A stretch of DNA of 64,000 nt from contig NZ_QTKT01000001.1 of the NCBI RefSeq assembly GCF_018424605.1, positions 248,001 through 312,000 of the forward strand, given 5' to 3'. The position numbers and the translations under genes were made by a program. This DNA comes from Marinobacter lipolyticus (GTDB lineage: Bacteria > Pseudomonadota > Gammaproteobacteria > Pseudomonadales > Oleiphilaceae). The first letter of the stretch is position 1. Every line of letters begins with the position of its first letter. Below are positions 33,548 to 42,396 of this stretch, piece after piece. A model generated the notes under the pieces. It ran no database searches, was not told the origin of the DNA, and saw only the letters and a list, made by a program, of their open reading frames with translations.

Positions 33548-34333
33548 ATGCCTGCCGAGCCGATGATTCTGATCACCAAAGACAGCGGTGTCACGACCCT
33601 GACGCTGAACCAGCCGGAGCGCCGCAATAGCCTGTCGATGGCCATGTTGCAGGCACTGTCCCATGCGCTCACGGAACTCGCGGCGGATAACGACACCCGG
33701 GTGGTGGTACTGGCAGCAAGCGGGTCGGTGTTTTGCGCCGGCCACGATCTGAAGGAAGTGCGCGACCAGTTTGGCAGCCAGCACCAGCAACAGGCGCTGT
33801 TCGATCAGTGCAGCAAGGTGATGCAGCAGGTGGTCAATCTGCCCAAACCGGTCATTGCGCGAGTAGCCGGAGTGGCCACCGCGGCCGGTTGCCAGCTGGT
33901 GGCCAGCTGTGATCTGGCCGTTGCAGCCGATACCGCGCGCTTCGCCACGCCGGGGGTCAATATCGGTCTGTTCTGCTCCACGCCAATGGTTGCCCTGTCC
34001 CGTAATGTGCACCGCAAGCACGCCATGGAAATGCTGCTCACCGGAGAGATGATCAGTGCGCCTCGCGCTGAACAGATCGGGCTGGTTAACAAGGTGGTGG
34101 ATGAACAGATGCTGGATGACGCGGTGTACCAGATGGCAAGGGTGATCGCGGGTAAGTCGAGCCACACGCTCAAAGTTGGCAAGGAAGCGTTTTACCGTCA
34201 GCTAGAGTTGGGGCTGGCGGATGCCTATGACTACACCTCTGTAGTCATGACGGAGAATCTGGCAGCGGCCGATGCGCAGGAGGGTATCTGCGCGTTCCTG
34301 GACAAGCGCAATCCTGAATGGAAAGACCGTTAA
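33548..34333 (+). CDS. Enoyl-CoA hydratase family protein (ECHDC3-like crotonase)
   Basis: A 261-residue crotonase. VTTLTLNQPERRNSLSMAML begins the fold; the oxyanion motifs are GSVFCAGHDLKEVRDQFGSQ and RVAGVATAAGCQLVASCDLA; and the ATPGVNIGLFCSTPMVALSR segment lacks both catalytic Glu residues of classical hydratases. This pattern matches the ECHDC3/short-chain group, whose activity differs from true hydratases. The start ATG at 33548 has AGGAGGGA upstream. Its stop lies within GTTAAC next to the convergent DUF192 stop. Confidence 0.9.
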   Translation: MPAEPMILITKDSGVTTLTLNQPERRNSLSMAMLQALSHALTELAADNDTRVVVLAASGSVFCAGHDLKEVRDQFGSQHQQQALFDQCSKVMQQVVNLPKPVIARVAGVATAAGCQLVASCDLAVAADTARFATPGVNIGLFCSTPMVALSRNVHRKHAMEMLLTGEMISAPRAEQIGLVNKVVDEQMLDDAVYQMARVIAGKSSHTLKVGKEAFYRQLELGLADAYDYTSVVMTENLAAADAQEGICAFLDKRNPEWKDR

Positions 34334-34815
34334 CGGGCACCCGTGCAGGCGTCGGGCGCCCACTCCAGGCGGTCGCCGACACTGACGTCATGGGTCTCAA
34401 AGAATCCCTGGTTCATTTCCAGCGCCAGGGAGTATGGCACGCCGGCCGGGTAGGAAGGGCACCCACTGCCACGTTCTGAGGGGCAGGGCGCCATAGCCAC
34501 GATGGCACCGATCACGCCGTTTTCGTCGAGATAGGCAATGTCCAGGGGGATCAGTGTTCGGTACATCCAGAAACCCTGATCAGGGCGCCTGGGGCTGGCA
34601 TAGATAAACAGCATCCCCGCGTTTCCGGCCAGTTCCGTCCGCCCCATCAGGCCTTTGCTGCGCTGCTCCGGCGTGCGGGCCAGTTCCACAGTAATGGGTA
34701 CTTCCCGGTTGCCGGCAATCAGGCAGGCAGCCGTTGTTGGCAAGGGACCTGATGCCATCGCGCTACAGGCCCCCAGCAGCAATACCGCCATGGCACCACC
34801 CCGGATACCGATCAT
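34330..34815 (-). CDS. DUF192 lipoprotein
   Basis: A 161-residue protein. The N-terminal [15 protein letters not shown] has a lipobox (LLGAC), so it is probably a lipoprotein. The DUF192 core follows: [20 protein letters not shown] with [14 protein letters not shown], then [19 protein letters not shown] and a Pro-Ala-Gly-x-Pro loop ([19 protein letters not shown]). The start ATG at 34815 overlaps the stop of the upstream ABC permease by 4 bp (ATGA), so it is coupled to that transporter. The function of DUF192 is unsettled; it occurs beside envelope genes. Confidence 0.85.
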   Translation of the reverse strand: MIGIRGGAMAVLLLGACSAMASGPLPTTAACLIAGNREVPITVELARTPEQRSKGLMGRTELAGNAGMLFIYASPRRPDQGFWMYRTLIPLDIAYLDENGVIGAIVAMAPCPSERGSGCPSYPAGVPYSLALEMNQGFFETHDVSVGDRLEWAPDACTGAR

Positions 34816-35573
34816 GACCGTAACCGGTAGCCGGTTCGGAAAATCCACCAGATGGTGATCATGCAGGCCGTAAGGAACATCAGCGTCATCCCCACGCTAA
34901 TGCCCACATGCACATCGGATACCCCGTAGAACGCCCAGCGGAAACCACTGATCAGATACACCACCGGGTTGAAGAGGCTGATGGTTTGCCACACGTCCGG
35001 CAACATATCGATGGAATAGAAGGTGCCGCCCAGAAAAACCAACGGCGTTACGATCATCATCGGAACGATCTGCAGTTTCTCGAAGCCGTCGGCCCAGATA
35101 CCGATGATGAAGCCGAACAGACTGAAAGTGATCGAGGTGAGCACCAGGAAGGCGAACATCCAGAACGGATGAAGCACATCGTAATCCACGAACAGGCGAG
35201 CGGTGGCGAGTATGATCAACCCCAGTATCACGGATTTGGTGGCTGCGGCCCCGACGTAGCCAAGCACCACCTCCACATAGGAGACCGGTGCGGAGAGCAC
35301 TTCGTAGATGGTGCCGGAGAATTTTGGCATGTAGATGCCGAAAGAGGCGTTGGAAATGCTCTGCATCAGCAACGACAGCATGACCAGCCCGGGGATGATG
35401 AACGCGCCGTAGCTGATATTGTCGATTTCACCCATGCGGCTTCCGATGGCGGAGCCGAACACCACAAAATACAGGCAGGTGGAAATCACCGGCGATGCCA
35501 CACTCTGCATCAGGGTGCGGCGCATGCGGGCCATCTCGAAACGGTAAATCGCGCGGATACCGTAGTAGTTCAT
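34812..35573 (-). CDS. ABC-2 type transporter permease
   Basis: A 253-residue permease with six predicted membrane segments, e.g. [60 protein letters not shown] and [23 protein letters not shown] and [21 protein letters not shown] are the ABC-2 motifs (as in YadH and YhhJ). It pairs with the ATPase gene upstream (25 bp gap), probably exporting a lipid, polysaccharide or drug. It overlaps the DUF192 gene downstream. Confidence 0.92.
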   Translation of the reverse strand: MNYYGIRAIYRFEMARMRRTLMQSVASPVISTCLYFVVFGSAIGSRMGEIDNISYGAFIIPGLVMLSLLMQSISNASFGIYMPKFSGTIYEVLSAPVSYVEVVLGYVGAAATKSVILGLIILATARLFVDYDVLHPFWMFAFLVLTSITFSLFGFIIGIWADGFEKLQIVPMMIVTPLVFLGGTFYSIDMLPDVWQTISLFNPVVYLISGFRWAFYGVSDVHVGISVGMTLMFLTACMITIWWIFRTGYRLRS

Positions 35574-35598
35574 GCATTAACTCCTGTCATTCGGCGGT

Positions 35599-36612
35599 CT
35601 ACTCGTGGACCAGGCCGACAAAAATCTCTTCCAGCGAACTTTCCCGTGTTCGCAGATCCCGGTAATCAATGCCCATGTCGCCCAGAAGCCGCAGCAGTCG
35701 GGCCACGCCGGCCTGTTCCTGCTGGGAGTCGAAGGTGTAGATCAGTTCGTAGCCATCTTCCGACAACTCAACCGGTTCCAGCACCAGTTCGCCCGGTACT
35801 TTCTCCAGCGGGTGCTGCAATTGCAGGCGAAGCTCTTTCTTGCCCAGCTTGCTCATCAGGCGGTCTTTGTCTTCCACCAGAATGATTTCGCCCTGACGGA
35901 TAACACCGATACGGTCGGCCATTTCCTCGGCCTCTTCGATGTAATGGGTGGTCAGGATGATGGTTACTCCATTCTCCCTCAGCTTGCGCACCATCTCCCA
36001 CATGTCCCGACGCAGTTCGACGTCCACGCCGGCAGTGGGCTCGTCCAGGAACAGGATGCGGGGTTCGTGGGACAGCGCCTTGGCGATCATCACCCGGCGT
36101 TTCATGCCGCCGGAAAGCGACATGATGCGGTTGTTTCGCTTGTCCCAGAGCGACAGATCTTTCAGTACTTTCTCAATATGCGCCGGCTTGGGCGCCTTGC
36201 CGAACAGGCCCCGGCTGAACGACACCGCATCCCACACGGTTTCAAAGGCATCGGTGTTGAGCTCCTGGGGCACCAGGCCGATGCTCTCCCGGGCTTTGCG
36301 ATAGTCCCGTACAATGTCGTAACCGGCCGCTTGTACGTCGCCGCTGGATTTATTGACAATGCCGCAGATAATGCTGATCAGCGTGGTTTTTCCGGCGCCG
36401 TTAGGGCCCAGCAGCGCGAAAATTTCACCCGGGGTAATGTCCAGATTGATGTCTTTCAGGGCCTGAAAACCATCGGCGTACACTTTGTTGAGGTGCTTAA
36501 CGGAAATGTCCGGCTGCACTGGCGTATCCTGTCGGTGGTGAAACAAGGGGCGGTATTTTCTCACGTTGGGCAGTGGTTTAGAAACCTTTGCCTTCCGGTC
36601 ATGAATGGCCAT
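35599..36612 (-). CDS. ABC transporter ATP-binding protein (CcmA/YadG type)
   Basis: A 337-residue ATPase. Walker A is [18 protein letters not shown] near residue 74, the Q-loop is [11 protein letters not shown], the signature is [17 protein letters not shown], and Walker B is [18 protein letters not shown]. The H-loop is [12 protein letters not shown]. The C-terminal 100 residues form the extra domain of YadG-like ATPases. I chose the ATG at 36612; an in-frame TTG at 36654 would add 14 residues. It drives the ABC-2 permease encoded just downstream. The N-terminal 35 residues (basic, [16 protein letters not shown]) are longer than usual. Confidence 0.93.
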   Translation of the reverse strand: MAIHDRKAKVSKPLPNVRKYRPLFHHRQDTPVQPDISVKHLNKVYADGFQALKDINLDITPGEIFALLGPNGAGKTTLISIICGIVNKSSGDVQAAGYDIVRDYRKARESIGLVPQELNTDAFETVWDAVSFSRGLFGKAPKPAHIEKVLKDLSLWDKRNNRIMSLSGGMKRRVMIAKALSHEPRILFLDEPTAGVDVELRRDMWEMVRKLRENGVTIILTTHYIEEAEEMADRIGVIRQGEIILVEDKDRLMSKLGKKELRLQLQHPLEKVPGELVLEPVELSEDGYELIYTFDSQQEQAGVARLLRLLGDMGIDYRDLRTRESSLEEIFVGLVHE

Positions 36613-36641
36613 AATGCCAGCTTTGCCGGTGGAGAGTGGAA

Positions 36642-37118
36642 TTGTTGAGAGCAATCGCAGCCGGGGTCATCCTGATCGGTTTGGTTGGCCTGGCGATGTT
36701 TGGCCCCAAGTGGCTGATGTCTGTTGGCAATGACGACGGCCCGGCCGGTCGGCTGTGCGACCTGGAGAAGGGGCCGTGTCAGTGGAAGATGGACGGCGCC
36801 GCGTGGGTGGCCGAGCTGGCGGTCGGGGACGTGGGCGACCAGGGCCGCGAATACCGCCTGCGGATTCACACCGGTTCCTCACCGGATCGCTTTCTTGCGG
36901 TTCTCCGGGGCGAATCCATGTATCTGGGGGAGTACCCGGTGCCCCTGAGTTTAAAGGGCGAGGACAACGGTATTTCAGTGTGGGAGGCACGTTTCACCGC
37001 GCCTTTCTGCACCACCGAACCCGAGATGACCTGGCGCATTGATTTACAGCAGGGCAATCATCCCATGAGTGAATTCCCGGTGAAGATGGTGTTTCAGGCG
37101 GAAGGCCGCAGCACCTGA
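36642..37118 (+). CDS. Hypothetical membrane-anchored protein
   Basis: A protein of about 158 residues with an N-terminal signal-anchor ([18 protein letters not shown]), then a periplasmic domain with cysteines in [16 protein letters not shown] and [12 protein letters not shown], possibly disulfides. No family is recognised. The start is ambiguous: GTG at 36636 or TTG at 36642; GGAG at 36631 favours TTG at 36642 (spacing 7). It is divergent from the ABC ATPase gene with almost no space, so the two must share a tiny promoter region. Confidence 0.6.
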   Translation: MLRAIAAGVILIGLVGLAMFGPKWLMSVGNDDGPAGRLCDLEKGPCQWKMDGAAWVAELAVGDVGDQGREYRLRIHTGSSPDRFLAVLRGESMYLGEYPVPLSLKGEDNGISVWEARFTAPFCTTEPEMTWRIDLQQGNHPMSEFPVKMVFQAEGRST

Positions 37119-37179
37119 CGCGTCCGGCCAGGCTACAACAACCAACGAAAACGAAAACAAGACTTCCAGGGAAGACCCG

Positions 37180-37485
37180 ATGGATTATGGCAACAGCGTT
37201 CAAAAAGTACTTCTGAGAAAAATCCGCAAAACCGAGCAGGATCTGCTCCAGTTGAAACTGGATTACTGCCGTTTCGTGTTCGGGCTCACCCACAGGGCGT
37301 GTGTGCAGTGTGATGGCGCCCCGTATCTGGTCCGCTCGGTGGATGTGGACAGTATGGTCACGCTTGAAGATGGCAGTTTCAGCAAACCGGCCATCGCGGG
37401 TGTGCCGGCGGATTCACCAGAGGGCGCAGAGGCCATCAATCTTGGTCAGGAATGGACGCTGGCATCCGCGGCTACCGTCAGATGA
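37180..37485 (+). CDS. Hypothetical protein
   Basis: A 101-residue protein without a recognised domain. Its N-terminal half is a charged helix (KVLLRKIRKTEQDLLQLKLD), then CRFVFGLTHRACVQCDGAPY, with a C-x2-C pair that could bind a metal, and an acidic loop. It lies 61 bp after the previous hypothetical gene, and its end overlaps the convergent gene by 8 bp. AGGGAAGACCCG before the ATG gives a ribosome site. Confidence 0.5.
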   Translation: MDYGNSVQKVLLRKIRKTEQDLLQLKLDYCRFVFGLTHRACVQCDGAPYLVRSVDVDSMVTLEDGSFSKPAIAGVPADSPEGAEAINLGQEWTLASAATVR

Positions 37486-38077
37486 AAGCGTTGGTGGTAA
37501 TCGCCTCGTAGACTCCGTCGCGGGCCGGCACGAAACGATGTTCCCGCCAGTGCGCAGCGCCCTCAAGACCATGCCGAAAACAGGCCAGCCACGTGGTATT
37601 ACTGGTGAGGGTGGCCAGCGTCTGTATTGCCTCTGACTGCCGCAGGGGCGTCTTGCGGCTGGCAATCTGCGCCACCAGCCCCTGCAGCGCAGCGGTGTGC
37701 CTCAGTGATTTATCGCACAGCGTACAGGCGGCCCCATAGAGCCATGCCACCGCATAGCTGCTGACATCCCCTGGCGCGGAGTGCCAGTCGAGGCCCTGTT
37801 CGCGACAGTCCCGCTCTTGAAGCCCCATCAGTATATGCAGTTGGGTGAGAAGTTCGGTGCGGTCCAGCGGCGCCCGTGGAGTGATGCGCTTGCCCTCAGC
37901 CCTGGCAGTGGACGCTGGCCACGGACTCGGTGGGGGCGCAAGAGATTCATTCCCCAGCACGGCGGCTCCGCCCTGAAGGAATGGCTCAGTGCGAATCAGG
38001 GTAGCCATCCGGAACGCGAGTGCGACCAGTAGCGCCACCAGAACTAACTCAGTGAGAAAAATAAATCCGTCGATCAT
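37478..38077 (-). CDS. Hypothetical single-pass membrane protein
   Basis: A 199-residue protein starting MIDGFIFLTELVLVALLVAL, a membrane segment, then a soluble, mostly helical, Cys-containing part (GLQERDCREQG, GAACTCDK-like CTLCDK, TTWLACFRHGLEG). The family is not recognised. The ATG at 38077 was chosen because it starts the membrane helix; the frame is open further up to 38284 but that part is Cys-rich and overlaps the permease end. It converges on the small gene at 37180-37485. Confidence 0.6.
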   Translation of the reverse strand: MIDGFIFLTELVLVALLVALAFRMATLIRTEPFLQGGAAVLGNESLAPPPSPWPASTARAEGKRITPRAPLDRTELLTQLHILMGLQERDCREQGLDWHSAPGDVSSYAVAWLYGAACTLCDKSLRHTAALQGLVAQIASRKTPLRQSEAIQTLATLTSNTTWLACFRHGLEGAAHWREHRFVPARDGVYEAITTNAFI

Positions 38078-38225
38078 GAAATGGGTTGTCCCGAATGTTG
38101 CCGTTATTATCAGATTGTAACTGACTGTAACGCGCTGTCGGGCGTACGCGTGTCTCAGAACGGCTATTGCGCGGCCTGAGATCCACCAAAATGTGACCGG
38201 ATCAGCACTGTAGCAAGATGCTGAA

Positions 38226-39692
38226 TCAGCAGGTAGGCATGGTCTGCAGGGCGAGTTTGCGGCGAATGTAACGGCCGAGCACATCGATTCCGATATTGAG
38301 CAGCGCCGTGATCAGGATCAGCACCATGGCGCGGTCAAAACGGATTTGCTGAATGGCGCTGTCGACATAGAAGCCCAGGGTATAGATCCCCAGAATGCCG
38401 AGAATCGCCGTTTCACGCATGATGATTTCCCAGCGATAGAACAGGAAGGCAAGGAACGAGCGATACACCCGTGGCACCAGTTCCCAGCTGTAGCGGTTAA
38501 AGCCGCTTGGCGCGTCGGGTCGCAGCTGCAGGGTGTTGGTCTGGCGCCCGATCAGGTGGCCGATAATCCCGCCGTTGTGCAGGGCCAGCGCCACCACCGC
38601 CGGCAGCATCGACGGTCCCCAGAGCTGCAGCAGGATATAGGCGAGAATGTATTCGGGCGTGGAGCGGGCGATGACCAGAAACACATGCCCGCCGGTCCGC
38701 CGGATCGGCCCGCCGAAGTGATTGGAGATCAGCGGAAAGGCCAGCAGGGTCAGGATACCTGTGGCCACCAGCGCAATCTGGGTGAGCACCACGGTGTTCC
38801 ATATGCCGGGCAGGGCCTCGTTCACCAGCAGGTCATGGAGCCAGTGGCCCAGACTGGCGAGGCCCTCACCATCGCGCAACGGGGCGGGAACGATGTCCTG
38901 GGTAAAGAACCGCTCCACGTTTCCCCAGATGATGGGCATACCGTCGCCGAGGAAAAACGGTGCGCCAACCATGTAAACCGGAAGGAGGCGGGGGCGAACC
39001 CAGATGGGAATGGTGGCAATGAGCACATAGAACAGAATGAGCATGGCGCCGGCCTCCGAATAGAGGCCCTGGGAAAACGAGGTTTCGAGGTAAAAACCGA
39101 GGGTAGGCAGGCCAACGAAACCCAGAATGGCGCTGGATCGCAGGCCGCACTCAAGGCGATACGCCGTGTAGGTGCGAAGCTGTACCCAGCAGTCCGGGAT
39201 CCGGGTGTACAGGAACGCGGATATGACCCCGGTGCCCGGCGGCAGCAGGCGGCCGGGGCCCGGATCGGCTTCTTCCAGGATCTCCGAATAGACTTTGGCA
39301 AAAATCCCGGAATAGGGGATGGCAATGGCCAGCACCCCGGTGAGCGGATGAAAGCCGAAAAACTGCAAAAAAATCAGCGCCCAGAACAGTTCGTGAATGG
39401 CGCGGATGAACGCGCAGAAAATGCGTACCGGGTAGAACCGGTAAACCAGCGAAAGAAGAAAGCCGCAGGCGCTGCCCAACGCTACACCAACAAAGGCAAA
39501 GGCCACCGTTCGCAGCAGGGCGGTGGCAAGGCCTTCGGTACTGAAGAAATCCGGAGTGGCCACGCCGAGAAAAAATCGGCCCAGATCCCGCCAGGGGTTG
39601 GACGCGGTAATGGCGATATCCGCCACAAACAGTCCCGCAACGGCAATCGCCAGGAAAAGCAGACTGATTCTTGCGGTGGGGGAAAGGTACAT
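38226..39692 (-). CDS. PhnE-type ABC permease, two permease domains fused (selenate/selenite group)
   Basis: A 488-residue permease made of two PhnE-like membrane modules in one chain. The first (about residues 60-245) has FIRAIHELFWALIFLQFFGF and FLYTRIPDCWVQLRTYTAYR; the second (about 290-480) has VIARSTPEYILAYILLQLWG and VPRVYRSFLAFLFYRWEIIM. Each module carries its own EAA-like loop, so one chain can form the whole channel. Together with the following ATPase and binding protein it forms an importer of the phosphonate-like fold. The neighbourhood of senB and selD suggests that selenate or selenite, not phosphonate, is carried. Confidence 0.85.
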   Translation of the reverse strand: MYLSPTARISLLFLAIAVAGLFVADIAITASNPWRDLGRFFLGVATPDFFSTEGLATALLRTVAFAFVGVALGSACGFLLSLVYRFYPVRIFCAFIRAIHELFWALIFLQFFGFHPLTGVLAIAIPYSGIFAKVYSEILEEADPGPGRLLPPGTGVISAFLYTRIPDCWVQLRTYTAYRLECGLRSSAILGFVGLPTLGFYLETSFSQGLYSEAGAMLILFYVLIATIPIWVRPRLLPVYMVGAPFFLGDGMPIIWGNVERFFTQDIVPAPLRDGEGLASLGHWLHDLLVNEALPGIWNTVVLTQIALVATGILTLLAFPLISNHFGGPIRRTGGHVFLVIARSTPEYILAYILLQLWGPSMLPAVVALALHNGGIIGHLIGRQTNTLQLRPDAPSGFNRYSWELVPRVYRSFLAFLFYRWEIIMRETAILGILGIYTLGFYVDSAIQQIRFDRAMVLILITALLNIGIDVLGRYIRRKLALQTMPTC

Positions 39693-39711
39693 GGCGTCGG
39701 GTCTTGGCCTG

Positions 39712-40362
39712 TCAGTACAGCGGCGTGATATCAGCCGCGGTCAATCGCGAGCTGGGCTCATCCAGGGCTATCTGTCCGTCCTGGATACCGATGATCCGAG
39801 TGGCGAAGCTGAGCGCCATGTCAACGTCATGAAGGGCTACGACGCTGGTGGTAAACCGTTGCTGCAGCGCTTCCATTATCAGATTTGCCATGGGGCCATC
39901 GAGGGCGGAAATGGGCTCGTCCGCAAGCAGGAGATCCGCATTGCGGTATAACGCCCTGGCAATGGCCACCCGTTGACGCTGGCCGCCGGAAAGAGAGGCG
40001 GTCGGAATCCAGAACTTTTCTTCCATGGACAGCTCCCTGAGGAGGCTGCGAACCGCGTCCCTGTCCTTGCGAAAGGGTCTGATCAGCGTCAGTGAGTTAT
40101 ACCAGGTGGGATGCCTGTCGAGTTGGCCAATGAAGACGTTATGGAACACAGGCAAGGCGTTGACCAGCCCCAGATCCTGAGGCACCAGCGAAGCGTGACC
40201 ATCGACCCGCTCGTGTATCAGTTTGATCAGCGTGGACTTGCCAGCGCCGCTTCGGCCAACCAGTGCAATGCGTTCGCCTTCTTCTACACCAAAGGTGAGC
40301 GGGCCCAGGACCCGCTCACCTCCGAATGATGCAGTTAATCCGGAAAACTGGAATCCTGCCAT
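39712..40362 (-). CDS. PhnC-like ABC transporter ATPase (putative selenate/selenite uptake)
   Basis: A 216-residue ATPase. Walker A is LVGRSGAGKSTLIKLIHE near residue 34, the signature is ASLSGGQRQRVAIARALY near 122, Walker B is DLLLADEPISALDG, and the H-loop is VVALHDVDMALSF. It is shorter than PhnC (about 255). The start overlaps the stop of the binding protein by one base (TAATG), so translation is coupled. It energises uptake through the fused permease 20 bp downstream. Confidence 0.9.
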   Translation of the reverse strand: MAGFQFSGLTASFGGERVLGPLTFGVEEGERIALVGRSGAGKSTLIKLIHERVDGHASLVPQDLGLVNALPVFHNVFIGQLDRHPTWYNSLTLIRPFRKDRDAVRSLLRELSMEEKFWIPTASLSGGQRQRVAIARALYRNADLLLADEPISALDGPMANLIMEALQQRFTTSVVALHDVDMALSFATRIIGIQDGQIALDEPSSRLTAADITPLY

Positions 40363-41228
40363 TAATCCAGGATTCCGATCTGCTCCGCAACGGAACGAAT
40401 AGGCTCGTAATTTTCGTTCTCCGTGGGGATGAAGCCGGAGCGCGGGAAGCTTTCCAGCAATTCCGGATCGTCCATGTTCAGCAACGCCTGGCGTACCTTC
40501 TCCTTGAAGCCGTCACCGTAGCGCTCATCGACGTCGCCACGAATGCTCCATTGATAGTTCGGGTAGGCCGGGGTTTTCCAGATAACTTTTACCTCGTCGG
40601 TGTCGATGTTGCCATCGGCCAGCTCTTTTTCCCACACCGCGAAGTTGATGGCGCCCAACTCATAGGTGCCCGCTTCCACCAGGCGCAGCGTGCGGGTGTG
40701 GTTGCCGCTGAAGCCAACCCGTGAGAACACGTCTTCCGGCGCTTCGTTGAACACGCGGCGGATGTGGTATTCCGGAATCAGGCGGCCGGACGTCGACCCT
40801 TTGGAGCCAAAGGTAAAGGTTTTACCGCGCATTTCCTCGGGAAGCGTGTCGGACATCTCCAGCCCGGTGCTGGTGTGAGCGATGAAGTAATTGTAAAACG
40901 CTTCATCTTCGACGCCCTGGGCCAGTGCCTCGGAGCCCGGCACCAGCTCGCGTGCCTGAACGCCGGAAAGACCGCCGAACCAGGCCAGCTGGACCTGATT
41001 GTTGCGAAATGCCGAAATGGCGGCAGCGTAGGACTTGACCGGTATGTACCGGACCTCAACCCCCAGTTCTTCCTGAAGATAATCCGCGATACCGCGGAAA
41101 CGCTCCACCAGCTTGGTTTCATCTTCGTCAGGTATGGCCGTGAAGACAAAGGGCTGGGCAGAGACAGCGAATGAAGTGAACAGCAGCAGGCTGGAAAGCA
41201 TCAATTTCCGTATATGGCTAAGTGTCAT
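40362..41228 (-). CDS. Periplasmic binding protein, PhnD-like, putative selenate group
   Basis: A 288-residue protein with a cleavable signal (LMLSSLLLFTSFAVSAQPF, cleavage after SAQ or SA). The mature part has FTAIPDEDETKLVERFRGIA, VEVRYIPVKSYAAAISAFRN and VQLAWFGGLSGVQARELVPG, a PhnD-like type II fold. FTFGSKGSTSGRLIPEYHIR is the ligand segment. Relatives are named putative selenate ABC binding proteins because they sit beside selD and senB; the ligand is inferred from neighbours, not shown. It is the first gene of the transporter operon, and its promoter lies in the 169-bp space shared with senB. Confidence 0.85.
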   Translation of the reverse strand: MTLSHIRKLMLSSLLLFTSFAVSAQPFVFTAIPDEDETKLVERFRGIADYLQEELGVEVRYIPVKSYAAAISAFRNNQVQLAWFGGLSGVQARELVPGSEALAQGVEDEAFYNYFIAHTSTGLEMSDTLPEEMRGKTFTFGSKGSTSGRLIPEYHIRRVFNEAPEDVFSRVGFSGNHTRTLRLVEAGTYELGAINFAVWEKELADGNIDTDEVKVIWKTPAYPNYQWSIRGDVDERYGDGFKEKVRQALLNMDDPELLESFPRSGFIPTENENYEPIRSVAEQIGILD

Positions 41229-41397
41229 CTTGATTCCCTACGAACGTTGGATTTTTCAGGGTGTTACGTACTTGAGAGGTCAGGATACCTTGATTTACCT
41301 CAGGCATGAACAGCTATACGATTGACCCTTTGAAAAAGCTCAGCCCGTGTAAATATAAAACCCTCGCCATCCATGAAATCTGCGCCAGAGGCCTGCG

Positions 41398-42396
41398 ATG
41401 AACATTCAGATACTGACCCCTGCGCCGCCGGGTTCTCGCGCCGGTAACCGCGCCACCGCGGAACGGTGGCAGCGGCTGCTTGAGGGGGCGGGGCATCGGG
41501 TCAGCGTGCTGACTGAATTGTCGCAGTCGCCGTGTGACCTGTTCATCGCCCTTCACGCATGGCGCAGCCGCGAGGCCATTGCAACCATTCGACAGACCCA
41601 TCCCGCGGTACCGGTGATAACAGCCCTTACCGGCACCGACATTTATCATCACCAGCAAGAATATCCCCGGGAAACCCGCCGCTCCATGGAGCTGGCCGAT
41701 GCCCTCATCGGGCTGCACACTCTGGTCGAGAAGGATATCCCGCGGGAATACCGTTCACGGCTGGTAACAGTGCTGCAGTCGGCCGAGGACATCTGCGAAC
41801 CGGAAATCCAGCCTCTGCCCCGCGGGGATGACGAGAACTTTTTTGATGTGTGTGTGATTGGCCACCTGCGGGATGAAAAAGATTCCCTGAGGGCAGCGCG
41901 GGCCTGCCAGCATCTTTCGCCGGATTCGCGCATCCGGATAACCAACGCAGGCAAGGCCCATAACCGGGAATGGCAAACCAGGGCGGAGACCGAGCAGGCA
42001 GGGAACCCCCGCTTTCGATGGCTCGGGGAGCTTGGCGCCACCGAAACCCGCGCACTGATGGCGCGCTCCCGCCTGATGGTTATCAGCTCGGTGATGGAAG
42101 GTGGCGCGAATGTGGTTTCGGAGGCTTGTCGGGCAGGGCTGCCCATACTGGCGTCGGATATTCCGGGTAACCGGGGGTTACTGGGAGCTGATTATCCGGG
42201 GTATTTCCGGGTCAGGGACGATCGGCATCTGGCGGAATTGCTCAGCCGTGCAGAACATTCGCCGGCATTCCTCGCGCAATTGCGTCGTCACGTCACACAG
42301 AAAGCGGCGTTATTCGTTCCGGAGGCGGAGCAGGCTGCCCTGCTGTCGGCGATAGCGATGGCCATCACCAACAGCCGGGCGCGGATCACTCCCTGA
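41398..42396 (+). CDS. senB: Selenosugar synthase SenB (glycosyltransferase-like, TIGR04348 type)
   Basis: A 332-residue GT-B-like protein beginning ILTPAPPGSRAGNRATAERW, with DLFIALHAWRSREAIATIRQ and PVITALTGTDIYHHQQEY, the hallmarks of SenB. The C-terminal half has VIGHLRDEKDSLRAAR (GHLRxxKD) and SRLMVISSVMEGGANVVSEA, the nucleotide-sugar pocket. SenB joins selenophosphate to a UDP-sugar to give a selenosugar, the selenium donor of selenoneine synthesis. Here it is divergent from a putative selenate importer and ends 11 bp inside the convergent selD fusion, a likely selenophosphate source. senA, the next enzyme for selenoneine, is not visible. Confidence 0.9.
   Translation: MNIQILTPAPPGSRAGNRATAERWQRLLEGAGHRVSVLTELSQSPCDLFIALHAWRSREAIATIRQTHPAVPVITALTGTDIYHHQQEYPRETRRSMELADALIGLHTLVEKDIPREYRSRLVTVLQSAEDICEPEIQPLPRGDDENFFDVCVIGHLRDEKDSLRAARACQHLSPDSRIRITNAGKAHNREWQTRAETEQAGNPRFRWLGELGATETRALMARSRLMVISSVMEGGANVVSEACRAGLPILASDIPGNRGLLGADYPGYFRVRDDRHLAELLSRAEHSPAFLAQLRRHVTQKAALFVPEAEQAALLSAIAMAITNSRARITP

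Noticed and set aside
41229-41397. Strong sigma-70 promoter or Se-dependent riboswitch between the importer and senB
   Set aside because: TTGACC is visible near 41323 but no -10 lies at proper spacing, and no conserved RNA structure could be recognised by eye.
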